A stretch of DNA of 10,803 bases from JBLHLB01 sp047618505. Its GTDB lineage: Bacteria > Planctomycetota > UBA1135 > GCA-002686595. Position 1 is the first letter of the stretch, and every line of letters starts with the position of its first letter. Below, in pieces: positions 1 to 7,273 of this stretch. Both the position numbers and the translations under genes were made by a program. The stretch lies in contig JBLHLB010000113.1 of the NCBI GenBank assembly GCA_047618505.1, forward strand, positions 1-10,803. The letters are read 5' to 3'. Below the pieces are notes generated by a model, which was given only the letters and a program-made list of their open reading frames with translations, was not told the origin of the DNA and searched no databases.

Positions 1-619
1 AAGCGGAGCGCGCGACCTCTGCCTTGGTGGTGTCGATGCTGAGGGGGATATCCGTAGCCTCGGCCAGGCCTCGGACAACGGGAATCACCCGAGCCAGCTC
101 GTCCTCAAGGGAGACGGGCTCTGCGCCGGGCCGCGTTGACTCAGCACCGATATCGAGCAGGTCGGCCCCAGCGGCTATCAGGCGCTTGCCATGCTCGATA
201 GCCTCCTCGCTCCCGAGGAATCGCCCGCCATCGGAGAAGCTGTCGGGCGTGACATTGACGATGCCCATGATGCGCAGGGGACGCGGTGCAGCCTTGGCAA
301 GGCGATGGGCCGCAAGGATTGGGGCCAGGCCTGCATCCAACTCGACCAGGTCTTCGAGGTCCGCATCGAGGCCACGGAAAACCAGGCGGCCGGGTCGCTC
401 AGGTTCGAGCGATAGTTCGCCGCGTGCTCCGAGTCGAGTGTATTGGGCCGCGTCCAAGGCGCTTGCCTCGAAGGCGACCACGACCCGTGTGGGGTCCCAT
501 GAGCTGACTTGCCGGCCGCTTAGCAGAACCCGCGAGCGCAGGCGTAGACCCCGAGGTCCGAAGGGGGCGGCTTGGAGTCCTGCGAACTGTGCGGAGCCTC
601 CTTGGTCCCTCGAACTCAC
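1..619 (-). CDS. folP: Dihydropteroate synthase FolP, N-terminal part (cut by window start)
   Basis: FolP condenses 4-aminobenzoate with dihydropterin pyrophosphate to form dihydropteroate in cytosolic folate synthesis. The hallmark first DHPS signature is clear: MGIVNVTPDSFSDGG begins at base 268. It is followed by AGADLLDIGAESTRPGAEPV, the second pterin-binding loop, and then by PLSIDTTKAEV. The reading frame is open from the window edge up to 619; the C-terminal part lies outside. I chose the GTG at 619-617 because it overlaps the ftsH stop (GTGA), the same arrangement as at three other junctions here. No ATG precedes the signature in this frame; the next candidate is a GTG at 481. With this start the signature falls at residue 118, whereas in short-type DHPS it lies near residue 15-20, so this is a long-type protein with an N-terminal extension of about 100 residues (GLDADLEDLVELDAGLAPI just upstream). 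The order ftsH-folP is conserved in many bacteria, including E. coli. Identity is certain; the start is less so. Confidence 0.95.
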   Translation of the reverse strand, partial: MSSRDQGGSAQFAGLQAAPFGPRGLRLRSRVLLSGRQVSSWDPTRVVVAFEASALDAAQYTRLGARGELSLEPERPGRLVFRGLDADLEDLVELDAGLAPILAAHRLAKAAPRPLRIMGIVNVTPDSFSDGGRFLGSEEAIEHGKRLIAAGADLLDIGAESTRPGAEPVSLEDELARVIPVVRGLAEATDIPLSIDTTKAEVARSA

Positions 620-3036
620 GCGGGGGACAGGCCTGCTTCGCCGGGCAAGTCGTCGGAGCGATCCGTGCCCAGATTGCGTTCATCGCTTTGGACAGGTTCG
701 CTGCGCTTCGGAGCTTCCTCCTTTAGGTCAGGCTCGGGCTTCGGCGGGCGCAGCGTCTCGATTGTGGCTTCACCGGAGAGGAGACGCTTGATCTCATCGC
801 CATAGATCGTCTCGTACTGCATCAGAGCCTGTGTGACGAGCTCAGCACCTTCGCGGTTGGCGCTCAGCACATCCTCTGCCTCCTTGTAGGCCTCCAGCAG
901 AACTCGCTGCACCTCTTGGTCGATCTCTCGGGCTGTTTCTTCGGAGTGCATCTTACTGCGACCGAGTTCCGTTCCGAGGAAGTCTGAGCCCTGGCGCTCG
1001 GCGTAGTTGATCGGTCCGATGGTGCTGCTCATGCCGAGTTCCGTGATCATCTGGCGCGCGAGTCCTGTGGCGCGATTGATGTCGTCGGAGGCACCGGCGG
1101 AAATGTCACCGATAAACATGGCCTCGGCCACCCGGCCGCCGAACAGCATCACGAGTTGACCCGTGAGCCGCTTGCTCTGGGTGTGAAAGCTCTCGCGTTC
1201 CGGGATAATCATGGTCGAGCCAAGGGCGCGCCCACGGGGAACGATGGTGACCTTGTGGGGGCTATCGACGTTATCCAAGACGGAGGCGATGATCGCGTGC
1301 CCGGCTTCGTGGTAGGCCGTGATCCTGCGATCCTCTTCCTCGATTGACTTGCCTTGCTTTTGACGCCCATAGCGCACCTTGTCGCGCGCTTCCTCTAGGT
1401 CCTCCATGATGACCTCGTCGCGCTTGGCGAGGACGGCCATGATGGCGGCTTCGTTGATGATCGCTGCCAGGTCAGCACCGGAGTACCCGGGTGTTGAGCG
1501 TGCCAGAACGGAGACGTCGATCTCTTTGGAGGTTGTGACTCGCTTGAGGTGAACCTCGAGGATCGCGTGCCGGCCCTCCTGATCGGGGAGATCAATCGTG
1601 ACTTCACGATCGAATCGACCCGGGCGTAGGAGCGCGGGATCGAGGACATCGGGGCGGTTGGTGGCTGCTACGACGATAATTCCCTCGTCGGTGTCGAAGC
1701 CATCCATCTCGACCAGGATGGCGTTGAGCGTTTGCTCGCGTTCATCGTGCCCACCGCCCATGCCACTTCCGCGGCGACGGCCGACGGCATCGATCTCGTC
1801 CAGGAAGATGATGCAGGGGCTGCTCTCGCGTGCTTGCTTGAAGAGGTCGCGAACACGGCTCGCACCGACACCCACGAACATCTCAACGAAGTCCGAACCG
1901 GAGATGGAGAAGAAGGGTACCTCGGCTTCGCCAGCGATGGCTTTGGCCAGGAGGGTCTTGCCGCAGCCCGGGGGACCGACCAGGAGAACACCACGGGGAA
2001 TGCGTCCCCCGATGCGTGTGAAGCGCGTGGGGTTCTTAAGGAATTCGACGACTTCGCGCACTTCGCTCTTGGCTTCATTTGCGCCAGCAACATCCCCAAA
2101 GGTCACGTGCGTGTTGTCTTCCTTGGTGTATTGCTTGGCGCGCGAGCGACCGAAGTTCATTACGCCACCGGCTCCGCCCTGGGAGCGCATCTGGCGCATG
2201 AAGAACATGAACAGGGCGAAGAACAGCAACCAGGGGAGGAGATACAGCATGAACCAGCTGAGGACACTGGTGCTATCAACCCAACGGGTTCCGCGGTTGC
2301 TGGTCAGATCGAACGACTTGCGCTCAAGGGGCACTTCGAGTGCCTCGAGAGGTCCGACCAGGGAGCCGGGGGAACCATCCCCATCGCCCCTGATGTTTAG
2401 GTGTGCGGTGCCACCAGTGAGGGGGATCCGGAAGCGTCCAACGCGCTCTCGTCCGCCAACTTCAGTGAGGTTCCATTGGGCCGTAACCAAGAGCGACTCA
2501 CTGCTGGCGAGAACAGGCGGCGCTGTACCAAGGGCCGTGCCGTTGTCTCTAGAGCTTGAGTCATCCTCTTCAGCACTGTCCCCGTCCACCGTCAAGGCAG
2601 TTTCCGCATAGGCGTAGCTGGTCAGGTAGCGCGCGGAGACCGGTTCCAGATAACCCTCCTCCAACGCCAGGGTGAAATCACCGGCGTCTATCTCGGCGTA
2701 GGACAGGACGCCCTTGAGGTCGCGGAAGCGTTCCTCTCGACCCTCAAGCGTGGCGTAGCGAACGTCGAATTTCGCTGACTGGGAACCGCCCTTCTTCTTG
2801 AAGAGGCCCTCGATCAGGTTCGTGCCCTGCTCGGTGCCCTTGAAGCGCTGCTCCAGGATCGACCCGTGGTGCAGGTGCCATTCGTACTCGTCCTGGGACA
2901 GGTGTTCTGTCGAGGTCAGAGGGTCGCCGCCGGCGACCATAAGAACAACGATCAGAACGAGTAGAACTATCAGGAACGATCCAAAGGAGCGCGTCCGACG
3001 GTTCTTATCAGTCTCGGGGGTGGGATTCTCCGCCAT
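616..3036 (-). CDS. ftsH: ATP-dependent zinc metalloprotease FtsH
   Basis: FtsH is the membrane-anchored AAA+ protease that extracts and degrades unneeded or misfolded membrane proteins and some soluble regulators. With the ATG start (806 residues) I see: a first membrane segment at about 20-37 (LIVLLVLIVVLMV); a periplasmic domain at about 38-255; a second membrane segment at about 256-279; Walker A GPPGCGKT at 354-361 (C where T is usual); pore-loop MFVGVGAS at 385-392; Walker B IIFLDEID near 409-416; a second region of homology ending in RPGRFDR with arginine fingers R471 and R474; zinc motif HEAGH at 576-580; and a third metal ligand, probably D652 in GASDDINRAT. All catalytic parts are intact. 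The periplasmic part, about 218 residues with an acidic Ser/Asp linker, is far larger than in E. coli. An in-frame GTG at 3078 would add 14 residues but sits inside a hairpin; neither start has a clear Shine-Dalgarno. The stop overlaps the folP start by four bases. Confidence 0.97.
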   Translation of the reverse strand: MAENPTPETDKNRRTRSFGSFLIVLLVLIVVLMVAGGDPLTSTEHLSQDEYEWHLHHGSILEQRFKGTEQGTNLIEGLFKKKGGSQSAKFDVRYATLEGREERFRDLKGVLSYAEIDAGDFTLALEEGYLEPVSARYLTSYAYAETALTVDGDSAEEDDSSSRDNGTALGTAPPVLASSESLLVTAQWNLTEVGGRERVGRFRIPLTGGTAHLNIRGDGDGSPGSLVGPLEALEVPLERKSFDLTSNRGTRWVDSTSVLSWFMLYLLPWLLFFALFMFFMRQMRSQGGAGGVMNFGRSRAKQYTKEDNTHVTFGDVAGANEAKSEVREVVEFLKNPTRFTRIGGRIPRGVLLVGPPGCGKTLLAKAIAGEAEVPFFSISGSDFVEMFVGVGASRVRDLFKQARESSPCIIFLDEIDAVGRRRGSGMGGGHDEREQTLNAILVEMDGFDTDEGIIVVAATNRPDVLDPALLRPGRFDREVTIDLPDQEGRHAILEVHLKRVTTSKEIDVSVLARSTPGYSGADLAAIINEAAIMAVLAKRDEVIMEDLEEARDKVRYGRQKQGKSIEEEDRRITAYHEAGHAIIASVLDNVDSPHKVTIVPRGRALGSTMIIPERESFHTQSKRLTGQLVMLFGGRVAEAMFIGDISAGASDDINRATGLARQMITELGMSSTIGPINYAERQGSDFLGTELGRSKMHSEETAREIDQEVQRVLLEAYKEAEDVLSANREGAELVTQALMQYETIYGDEIKRLLSGEATIETLRPPKPEPDLKEEAPKRSEPVQSDERNLGTDRSDDLPGEAGLSPA

Positions 3037-3073
3037 TGGGTCGGGGATGTCCGGTCGTTTCGTGTGCGTTCGT

Positions 3074-3093
3074 CCCACGCGGACTTGCGTGGG
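3074..3093. repeat. Inverted repeat at the 5' end of ftsH
   Basis: CCCACGC (3074-3080) and GCGTGGG (3087-3093) form a perfect 7-bp stem with a 6-base loop. The left arm covers the alternative GTG start of ftsH at 3078-3076. A transcript folded this way would hide that GTG, which favours the ATG at 3036. It may be a translational control element; no function is shown. Confidence 0.45.
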
Positions 3094-3115
3094 GCGTAGG
3101 GAATGCTTCGTTTCG

Positions 3116-3134
3116 GTGGTCCACCGTGGACCAC
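3116..3134. repeat. Perfect 8-bp inverted repeat upstream of ftsH
   Basis: GTGGTCCA, a CCG spacer, then TGGACCAC: a perfect 8-bp dyad 80-100 bases upstream of the ftsH ATG. There is no T-run on either side, so it is not a canonical intrinsic terminator. It could be an operator or an RNA stem in the ftsH leader; this is inference from symmetry and position only. Confidence 0.4.
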
Positions 3135-3213
3135 AGGCGCAGCAATTGGGGGGGATCGAAGGGACTACCCTAACTTCGTCAGGATCTCAGGCCAGCTCAA
3201 CGCCCAGCTCGAG

Positions 3214-3230
3214 TGAAGGCTTTCGCCTCA
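3214..3230 (-). other. Possible small hairpin with GAAA tetraloop after the lptE-like stop
   Basis: On the minus strand TGAGGC-GAAA-GCCTTCA can fold into a stem closed by a GNRA-type tetraloop with one bulged base, 42-58 bases past the stop of the LptE-like gene. It lacks a T-tract. It might mark the 3' end of the upstream transcript or slow RNA decay. Apart from this and the two dyads above, I see no gene and no convincing promoter in 3079-3271. Confidence 0.25.
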
Positions 3231-3271
3231 GATCGCTCTCCGGGACGCTTCTTGCGCAATTCCAGAGGGAT

Positions 3272-3865
3272 TCAGCGGGGTTCCGATTCCGGACCGGGGT
3301 CCTGGGCGAGCCCGGGTTGAAAAAGGGTAAGGGTCAGGGTTTCCGCTAGGTGACGGAGGGCTCGTTCCTTCGCCTGGGACTCTTCTCCAGGCTCGACTAG
3401 GGCGTAACCGCTCCAGATTCGACCTGGGGCCGTGCGAATGACGCGGTCCAGGCGGCGATCGTAGAGCTCTGCTTCGACCAACAATCGCACGGCGGACTCC
3501 AGCAGCTGGTTGTCCTGACTTCGGATTCCACCGCGTCGGCGATACTCCTGGATTTTTCCGCGAACAACGAGATCCGCCTGGCTAGCGCGGGCCAGCGACA
3601 GGCCTGAGAGATCAATGACGGCCCTCGACAATTCGCGTTGGAGGGCGGGCTCAAGGTCGCGCTCCAGAACTTTCTCATTGGTCCAAAAGACCTCGACGCC
3701 GACGGTCGCCGCGTTCTCGGGGGCTAGCCCGCCGGCGTTCCACCCGCAACTCGCGAGGCACAGGCAGGACAAGGCCAGAAGCTGGGCCAGAAGCTGGGGC
3801 AGAAGCTGGGGCAGAAGCTGGGGCAGCAAGCTTATCCGGAGGAATCTCGGCCCAGCGGAGTTCAC
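3272..3865 (-). CDS. lptE: LptE-like outer-membrane lipoprotein (LPS assembly)
   Basis: This is a 197-residue lipoprotein resembling the LptE family, which plugs and helps assemble the LptD channel that inserts lipopolysaccharide into the outer leaflet. An unusually long signal peptide ends in lipobox LASC with the acylated Cys at residue 40, leaving a mature protein of about 158 residues. The family pattern is visible: CGW after the lipobox, VGVEVFWTNEKVLERDLEPAL at about 55-75 (the NxT/R...LE..L region of LptE), a short ADLVVRGKIQEYRRR strand at 97-111, and a later strand LVEAELYDRR at 129-138. The GTG start at 3865 overlaps the upstream stop by four bases (GTGA) and has GGAG seven bases upstream. 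Its h-region is encoded by a 12-bp tandem repeat. No membrane helix other than the signal is seen. Assignment rests on pattern and on the outer-membrane lipoprotein neighbour; another small periplasmic lipoprotein family is possible. Confidence 0.72.
   Translation of the reverse strand: MNSAGPRFLRISLLPQLLPQLLPQLLAQLLALSCLCLASCGWNAGGLAPENAATVGVEVFWTNEKVLERDLEPALQRELSRAVIDLSGLSLARASQADLVVRGKIQEYRRRGGIRSQDNQLLESAVRLLVEAELYDRRLDRVIRTAPGRIWSGYALVEPGEESQAKERALRHLAETLTLTLFQPGLAQDPGPESEPR
3775..3822. repeat. 12-bp tandem repeat (4 copies) in the signal-peptide coding region
   Basis: Four consecutive near-identical 12-mers of the form (C/G)CAGAAGCTGGG lie at 3775-3786, 3787-3798, 3799-3810 and 3811-3822, followed by a degenerate partial copy. 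Read on the minus strand they encode Leu-Leu-Pro/Ala-Gln units in the hydrophobic core of the LptE-like signal peptide. Since 12 is a multiple of three, gain or loss of a unit keeps the frame and changes signal length by four residues. Confidence 0.9.
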
Positions 3866-5094
3866 GAGCCTTCTCCACTGTCGCTGGCTTCGACCATTGC
3901 CACGCCGTCCTTGCGGTCGGCCCAGGCGATCAATGTCTGCGCCTCATCGATGACTTTCAGTGCGGCGCGCTGTTTGTCGCCCTCGGACTCGCCTTCTTCC
4001 GCCGCTAAGTTGAGGGACGTGAGCGAACGACGCGCCTGATCTAGGGCTCGCTCAGCGTGCTGACGCGTACCGAATGATTGATGGATGCGCTTGTGGTAGC
4101 GCGAGACGATCAAGTCGTTGTTCGCCAGGCGCAGGTAACAGATCGAAAGCTGCGCGCGCACATTCGCCAGTTGTTGCGTGTCGTCGCCGCCTTGAGTGTC
4201 GTAGCGAGCGATCCAAGCCTCGAATTCTTCGCGCGCACGTTCGATCTCCGCTCGATCGAAATCGTCTCGCTCCACCTGTTCCATACGCAGCCGCGGCAAG
4301 CGAGCCTGTGCAGTGGGGCCGCGCGCATCATCGGGGTGATAGAGCAGCAAGTCCTCAAGTCGTTCGATGGCCAGGTCGAGGTCGCCCCTGATCTCGTAGG
4401 CATTCGCCAGTCCTACGTAGGCTTCGGCGCAGCGAGGGTGGAAGGGATAGCGCAGAACCAATAGCTCCAGTGCTCCCACACCGCGTGAACGATAGCGCCC
4501 GAAGATGCCATAGCGTCCGTTGTCCGTGATCATCGAGAAGCCAGCGACTGCCAAGACATCACCGGCTCCGAGGCGTTCCGGATGCCCTGGGTTCTTGGCC
4601 TCGAAGTCCCGTAGGAACTTGAAGGCTCGGATGCGCGAGTTCTCGCGAAGGTGTGCCTGTCCCGCGCCCACGGCAAGGCGGGCTTTCTGAACCTGGGGTA
4701 GATCCAGACTTGAGAAGGCTTCCATTTGCGTCGCGCTCCAGCGGCCATCCTCCGCATTCGCGTCGAGGGCCAGATCGCGCACTGCGGCATCCGCTTGGGC
4801 GTTGCTTCGGATGCGTAGCTCGGCCGGGAGATTCCTAAGGGCTTGGACCCCGGCGCAGCGCCGTAGGGCGGTGCCCGATCGTCCAGCGGCCAGGTCAGAA
4901 TCGACCTGGGCCATCGCTTCGATGATGTCCTTGCCGGGCTCGATACCAGTGGTCACCCCATAGGTTGTCGCGCAACTGGTGGAGAGGCCCATGAGCACCA
5001 AGAGCGAGACCAGGAAGGGGATACGGGGACCCAGGACCCGGAGGCCACGGAGGTGCCCAGTGGAAGAGCGAAGCGGGGAGACGTTGCGCGTCAT
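3862..5094 (-). CDS. BamD-like tetratricopeptide-repeat lipoprotein
   Basis: A predicted exported protein of 410 residues. A basic N-terminus and hydrophobic segment IPFLVSLLVLMGL (about 25-37) are followed by LSTSC, giving a somewhat imperfect lipobox with Cys 41, so it is probably a lipoprotein. The mature part is rich in helical hairpins of TPR type: about 208-255 reads YPFHPRCAEAYVGLANAY followed by GDLDLAIERLEDLLLYHP, the spacing and residues seen in BamD/YfiO, the TPR lipoprotein of the beta-barrel assembly machine. Further helical repeats follow (about 280-297 and 307-328), and the C-terminus is acidic. At 410 residues it is longer than E. coli BamD (about 245), and its N-terminal third (50-200) is not recognised. 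The ATG start overlaps the recO stop (ATGA) and there is no clear Shine-Dalgarno, which fits translational re-initiation. It may serve as BamD or as another TPR scaffold at the outer membrane; the neighbouring LptE-like gene favours an envelope-assembly role. Confidence 0.7.
   Translation of the reverse strand: MTRNVSPLRSSTGHLRGLRVLGPRIPFLVSLLVLMGLSTSCATTYGVTTGIEPGKDIIEAMAQVDSDLAAGRSGTALRRCAGVQALRNLPAELRIRSNAQADAAVRDLALDANAEDGRWSATQMEAFSSLDLPQVQKARLAVGAGQAHLRENSRIRAFKFLRDFEAKNPGHPERLGAGDVLAVAGFSMITDNGRYGIFGRYRSRGVGALELLVLRYPFHPRCAEAYVGLANAYEIRGDLDLAIERLEDLLLYHPDDARGPTAQARLPRLRMEQVERDDFDRAEIERAREEFEAWIARYDTQGGDDTQQLANVRAQLSICYLRLANNDLIVSRYHKRIHQSFGTRQHAERALDQARRSLTSLNLAAEEGESEGDKQRAALKVIDEAQTLIAWADRKDGVAMVEASDSGEGS
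3869..3876 (-). promoter_or_regulatory. Ribosome binding site for the LptE-like gene
   Basis: GGAGAAGG on the minus strand, with GGAG ending seven bases before the GTG at 3865. It lies inside the end of the upstream gene and supports the GTG as the true start despite the 4-base overlap. Confidence 0.6.
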
Positions 5095-5933
5095 GGTCGA
5101 GTTTCGATCGTCGGAGAGGTTGCGGCCCGCGCTCGGGGCTGCGTCTCCAGATGGTACTCGACGAAGCGCCGGACGAAACGCTCCAGGTCCTGTGCTAAGT
5201 CCCCATCTAGGTGGACCCGGGACAGTCCATCCAGAGGCGCGTCGAGGACGCTGCGGGCCACACGCATCACTGGACGTGGAAGTTCGCCCACTCGCGTGCC
5301 CGATCGACGGGCTTCGCTGGCGCAGGGGTCACATAGACGCCCCCCGGCTGCGGCGGAAAAGGGCACCATCCGCCGACGCTCGGTGGCAAGGTTTTTGCCG
5401 CAGGCCGCGCAATGCTCCAGGGCGGGCGCGATCCCCATACAGCGCAGGAATCCCAGATCGAAGGCGATCGTCGCTAGCTGCGGGGAAACCAGGCCCTGGT
5501 GGAGGGTTTCCAGGGTGACATTAAGATGTCCAAAGAGGCTCGGATCCGGTTGGGCATCCCGGGCACCGAGCCCAGCCAATTCCAGGCAAGCGCTGGCCGC
5601 CTCGTAGCGCTGCAGAGAACGGGTGATGTTTCGTCTCCGTCGCCCCAGGGTGGCCATGTGCAGCACCCCGACTTCGGAGTTCGGCGAGCTGCGCCAACTG
5701 ACCTCGAGTTCGTGGAACAGGTCCAGCACACCGCAGTAGCCCGATGTCAGGCGATAAGCACCTTTGGCAAGGGCTACGACGCGACCGTGGTGGGGAGTGA
5801 GCAGGTGGACTAGAAGGGAGCTCTCTCCGAAGGGAAAACGTCGTAGGACCAGGGCATGGTCCTTTTCAAGCGGACGCTTGGGGCTAGACCCGCGGGCCCT
5901 GGAGCGAGTCTTGCCCTTCGGAGGAATGCTCAC
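5091..5933 (-). CDS. recO: DNA repair protein RecO
   Basis: RecO works with RecR (and RecF) to load RecA onto SSB-coated single-stranded DNA during gap repair in the cytosol. The 280-residue protein has a basic, disordered first 20 residues. An OB-fold follows at about 24-95 (ALVLRRFPFGESSLLVHLLT, then HGRVVALAKGAYR and the LDLFHELEV strand), then a helical domain with the ERYEAA-like segment QRYEAASACLELAGL (109-123) and LATIAFDLGFLRCMGIAPAL (153-172). The zinc site has four cysteines, CAAC at 175-178 and CDPC at 201-204, intact as in many RecO proteins. The length is usual or slightly long. The GTG at 5933 overlaps the stop of the CorC-type gene (GTGA), and its own stop overlaps the next ATG. 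No Met lies near the N-terminus, so the exact start rests on the overlap. Confidence 0.93.
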   Translation of the reverse strand: MSIPPKGKTRSRARGSSPKRPLEKDHALVLRRFPFGESSLLVHLLTPHHGRVVALAKGAYRLTSGYCGVLDLFHELEVSWRSSPNSEVGVLHMATLGRRRRNITRSLQRYEAASACLELAGLGARDAQPDPSLFGHLNVTLETLHQGLVSPQLATIAFDLGFLRCMGIAPALEHCAACGKNLATERRRMVPFSAAAGGRLCDPCASEARRSGTRVGELPRPVMRVARSVLDAPLDGLSRVHLDGDLAQDLERFVRRFVEYHLETQPRARAATSPTIETRP

Positions 5934-7273
5934 GCACGCAATTCCCGCGCGGCGCCCCGGGGCTTCACGCGCACCAGGAGGACGCGCCGATCTGTGGCCT
6001 CAAGGACTTCAAAGCTCGCGTCCTGCCAATCGAAGCTCTCGCCGTTCTTGGGCAGGTGCCCCAGTTGGGCTAGGACAAAGCCCGCGAGGGTCTCGAAGTC
6101 CTCTTCCTCTGGGAGGTGGAGGTCCAGTTCCTCGTTCACATCGGAAACGTGGGTGCCGGCTTGGATATTGTAGACGCCCTCGGCAACGCACTCGATCTCC
6201 TCGGTGTGCTCTTCGCCCATCTCGCCGGGAAGATCGCCGAAGAGTTCAGCGAGCACGTCGGCCATCGTGATTAGGCCGGCGGTGCCGCCGTACTCGTCCA
6301 GAACGATGGCGGTCTTGCGACCGTCTCTGCGGAAGTCCTTGACCAGTTCCAGGACGAGCTTGGTCTCAGGAACAAAGGGAACGGGTCGCACTAGTTCGCG
6401 CAGCGGAGTGTGCTCCAGGCCGTCCTGGGCCACCAAGCGCAGGATGTCCCGGGCATACACCAGGCCGATGATGGTGTCCACGTTGCCTTCGAAGACCGGC
6501 AGTCGAGTCAGGCCCGTCTCGGCAATGTGACGCGCCACAGCCTGCAGATCGTCGTCTGCGGAGACGGCAACGAGCTCCGTTCGGGGGGTCATTGCCTCAG
6601 CCACATCTACGTCGTGGATGTCGAGCACGTTGTCGATGATCTCTCGCTCGGAGGGAGCCAGGCCGAGTTCGCGGTCGGAACCCTCTACAACGTCCCGCAG
6701 GTCTTCGACGATCTGTCGAGCGCTGGCGGGCTTCTCCTCGATGCGCAGCAGGCGCATGGTCCCACGGCGCGTGGCGTCGAGGATTACGAGTAGGGCAGAA
6801 AGGGGCTTCTGGATGATCACGAAGCCGGGCAGAACGGTGCGTAGCAGGGCGTCGGAGCGATCTCCACGCAGGGCAACCGGCAGCACTTCCACGGTGAAGA
6901 CCAGGACGGGAACGCAAAGCACCAGAGCGAAGCCCATGGTGGCCAGATCCAAGGTCTCACCCCCGATCCTAGAAAGGACAAGTACGACAAAGACGATCTC
7001 GGCAGTGATCGCGAAGGCCGAGGCGCTCGTAGCAAGGGATTCCGCCCGCGCTAGGTGCGGCCGCAGGCGTTCACGGCCGGCGCCGTCCCGGGCACCATCG
7101 AGGATGCGGGCCGAGACGGAGTGCAGCAGGGCTGAGCGGAGGATCGCGAAGAATCCCGCTAGGGCCAGGGCCACAAGAGCGACAAGAACCAGCTGTAGTT
7201 CGCTCAGCGGCAAACCTGGTTCTGGGAAGGGGCTCCCCGCCAGGGCGAGGAAAACTGTAGGTGGGCCGTTCAA
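5930..7273 (-). CDS. CNNM/CorC (HlyC/CorC) family membrane protein with CBS pair
   Basis: A 447-residue member of the family associated with magnesium or other divalent-cation efflux. Order of parts: an N-terminal DUF21/CNNM-type membrane domain with four hydrophobic segments (about 27-48, 85-101, 111-131, 148-166); an acidic linker with EREIIDNVLDIHDVDVAEAMTPR (210-231), the typical entry to CBS1; CBS1 to about 285 (LTRLPVFEGNVDTIIGLVYARD); CBS2 with DEYGGTAGLITMADVLAELFGD (326-347); and a C-terminal CorC_HlyC domain at about 357-437. The cytosolic half is textbook. The membrane half is not: where the family usually has GSET after TM1 this protein reads FFAILRSALL, and the usual GE-x-x-PK stretch reads VEVLPVALRGD. 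The start is a TTG at 7273 without a clear Shine-Dalgarno; I found no ATG or GTG in frame upstream within about 150 bases. It is the first gene of the minus-strand cluster and overlaps recO by four bases. Confidence 0.9.
   Translation of the reverse strand: MNGPPTVFLALAGSPFPEPGLPLSELQLVLVALVALALAGFFAILRSALLHSVSARILDGARDGAGRERLRPHLARAESLATSASAFAITAEIVFVVLVLSRIGGETLDLATMGFALVLCVPVLVFTVEVLPVALRGDRSDALLRTVLPGFVIIQKPLSALLVILDATRRGTMRLLRIEEKPASARQIVEDLRDVVEGSDRELGLAPSEREIIDNVLDIHDVDVAEAMTPRTELVAVSADDDLQAVARHIAETGLTRLPVFEGNVDTIIGLVYARDILRLVAQDGLEHTPLRELVRPVPFVPETKLVLELVKDFRRDGRKTAIVLDEYGGTAGLITMADVLAELFGDLPGEMGEEHTEEIECVAEGVYNIQAGTHVSDVNEELDLHLPEEEDFETLAGFVLAQLGHLPKNGESFDWQDASFEVLEATDRRVLLVRVKPRGAARELRA

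Noticed and set aside
597..603. AAGGAGG, a strong Shine-Dalgarno-like sequence on the minus strand inside the folP start region
   Set aside because: No ATG, GTG or TTG in any frame follows at 4-12 bases, so it cannot mark a start; it may be chance.
24..791. A long plus-strand open frame (255 codons)
   Set aside because: It lies opposite folP and the ftsH 3' end, whose minus-strand products carry clear family motifs; the plus-strand product is Arg/Ser-rich and low in complexity, typical of a GC-rich shadow.
1598..2611. A 337-codon plus-strand open frame
   Set aside because: It is antisense to the FtsH AAA module and membrane segment; its composition is Ser/Arg/Pro-rich with no recognisable motif.
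3148..3154. A G7 run upstream of ftsH as a phase-variable promoter element
   Set aside because: No -35/-10 pair flanks it, so a spacing switch cannot be supported; mentioned only as context.
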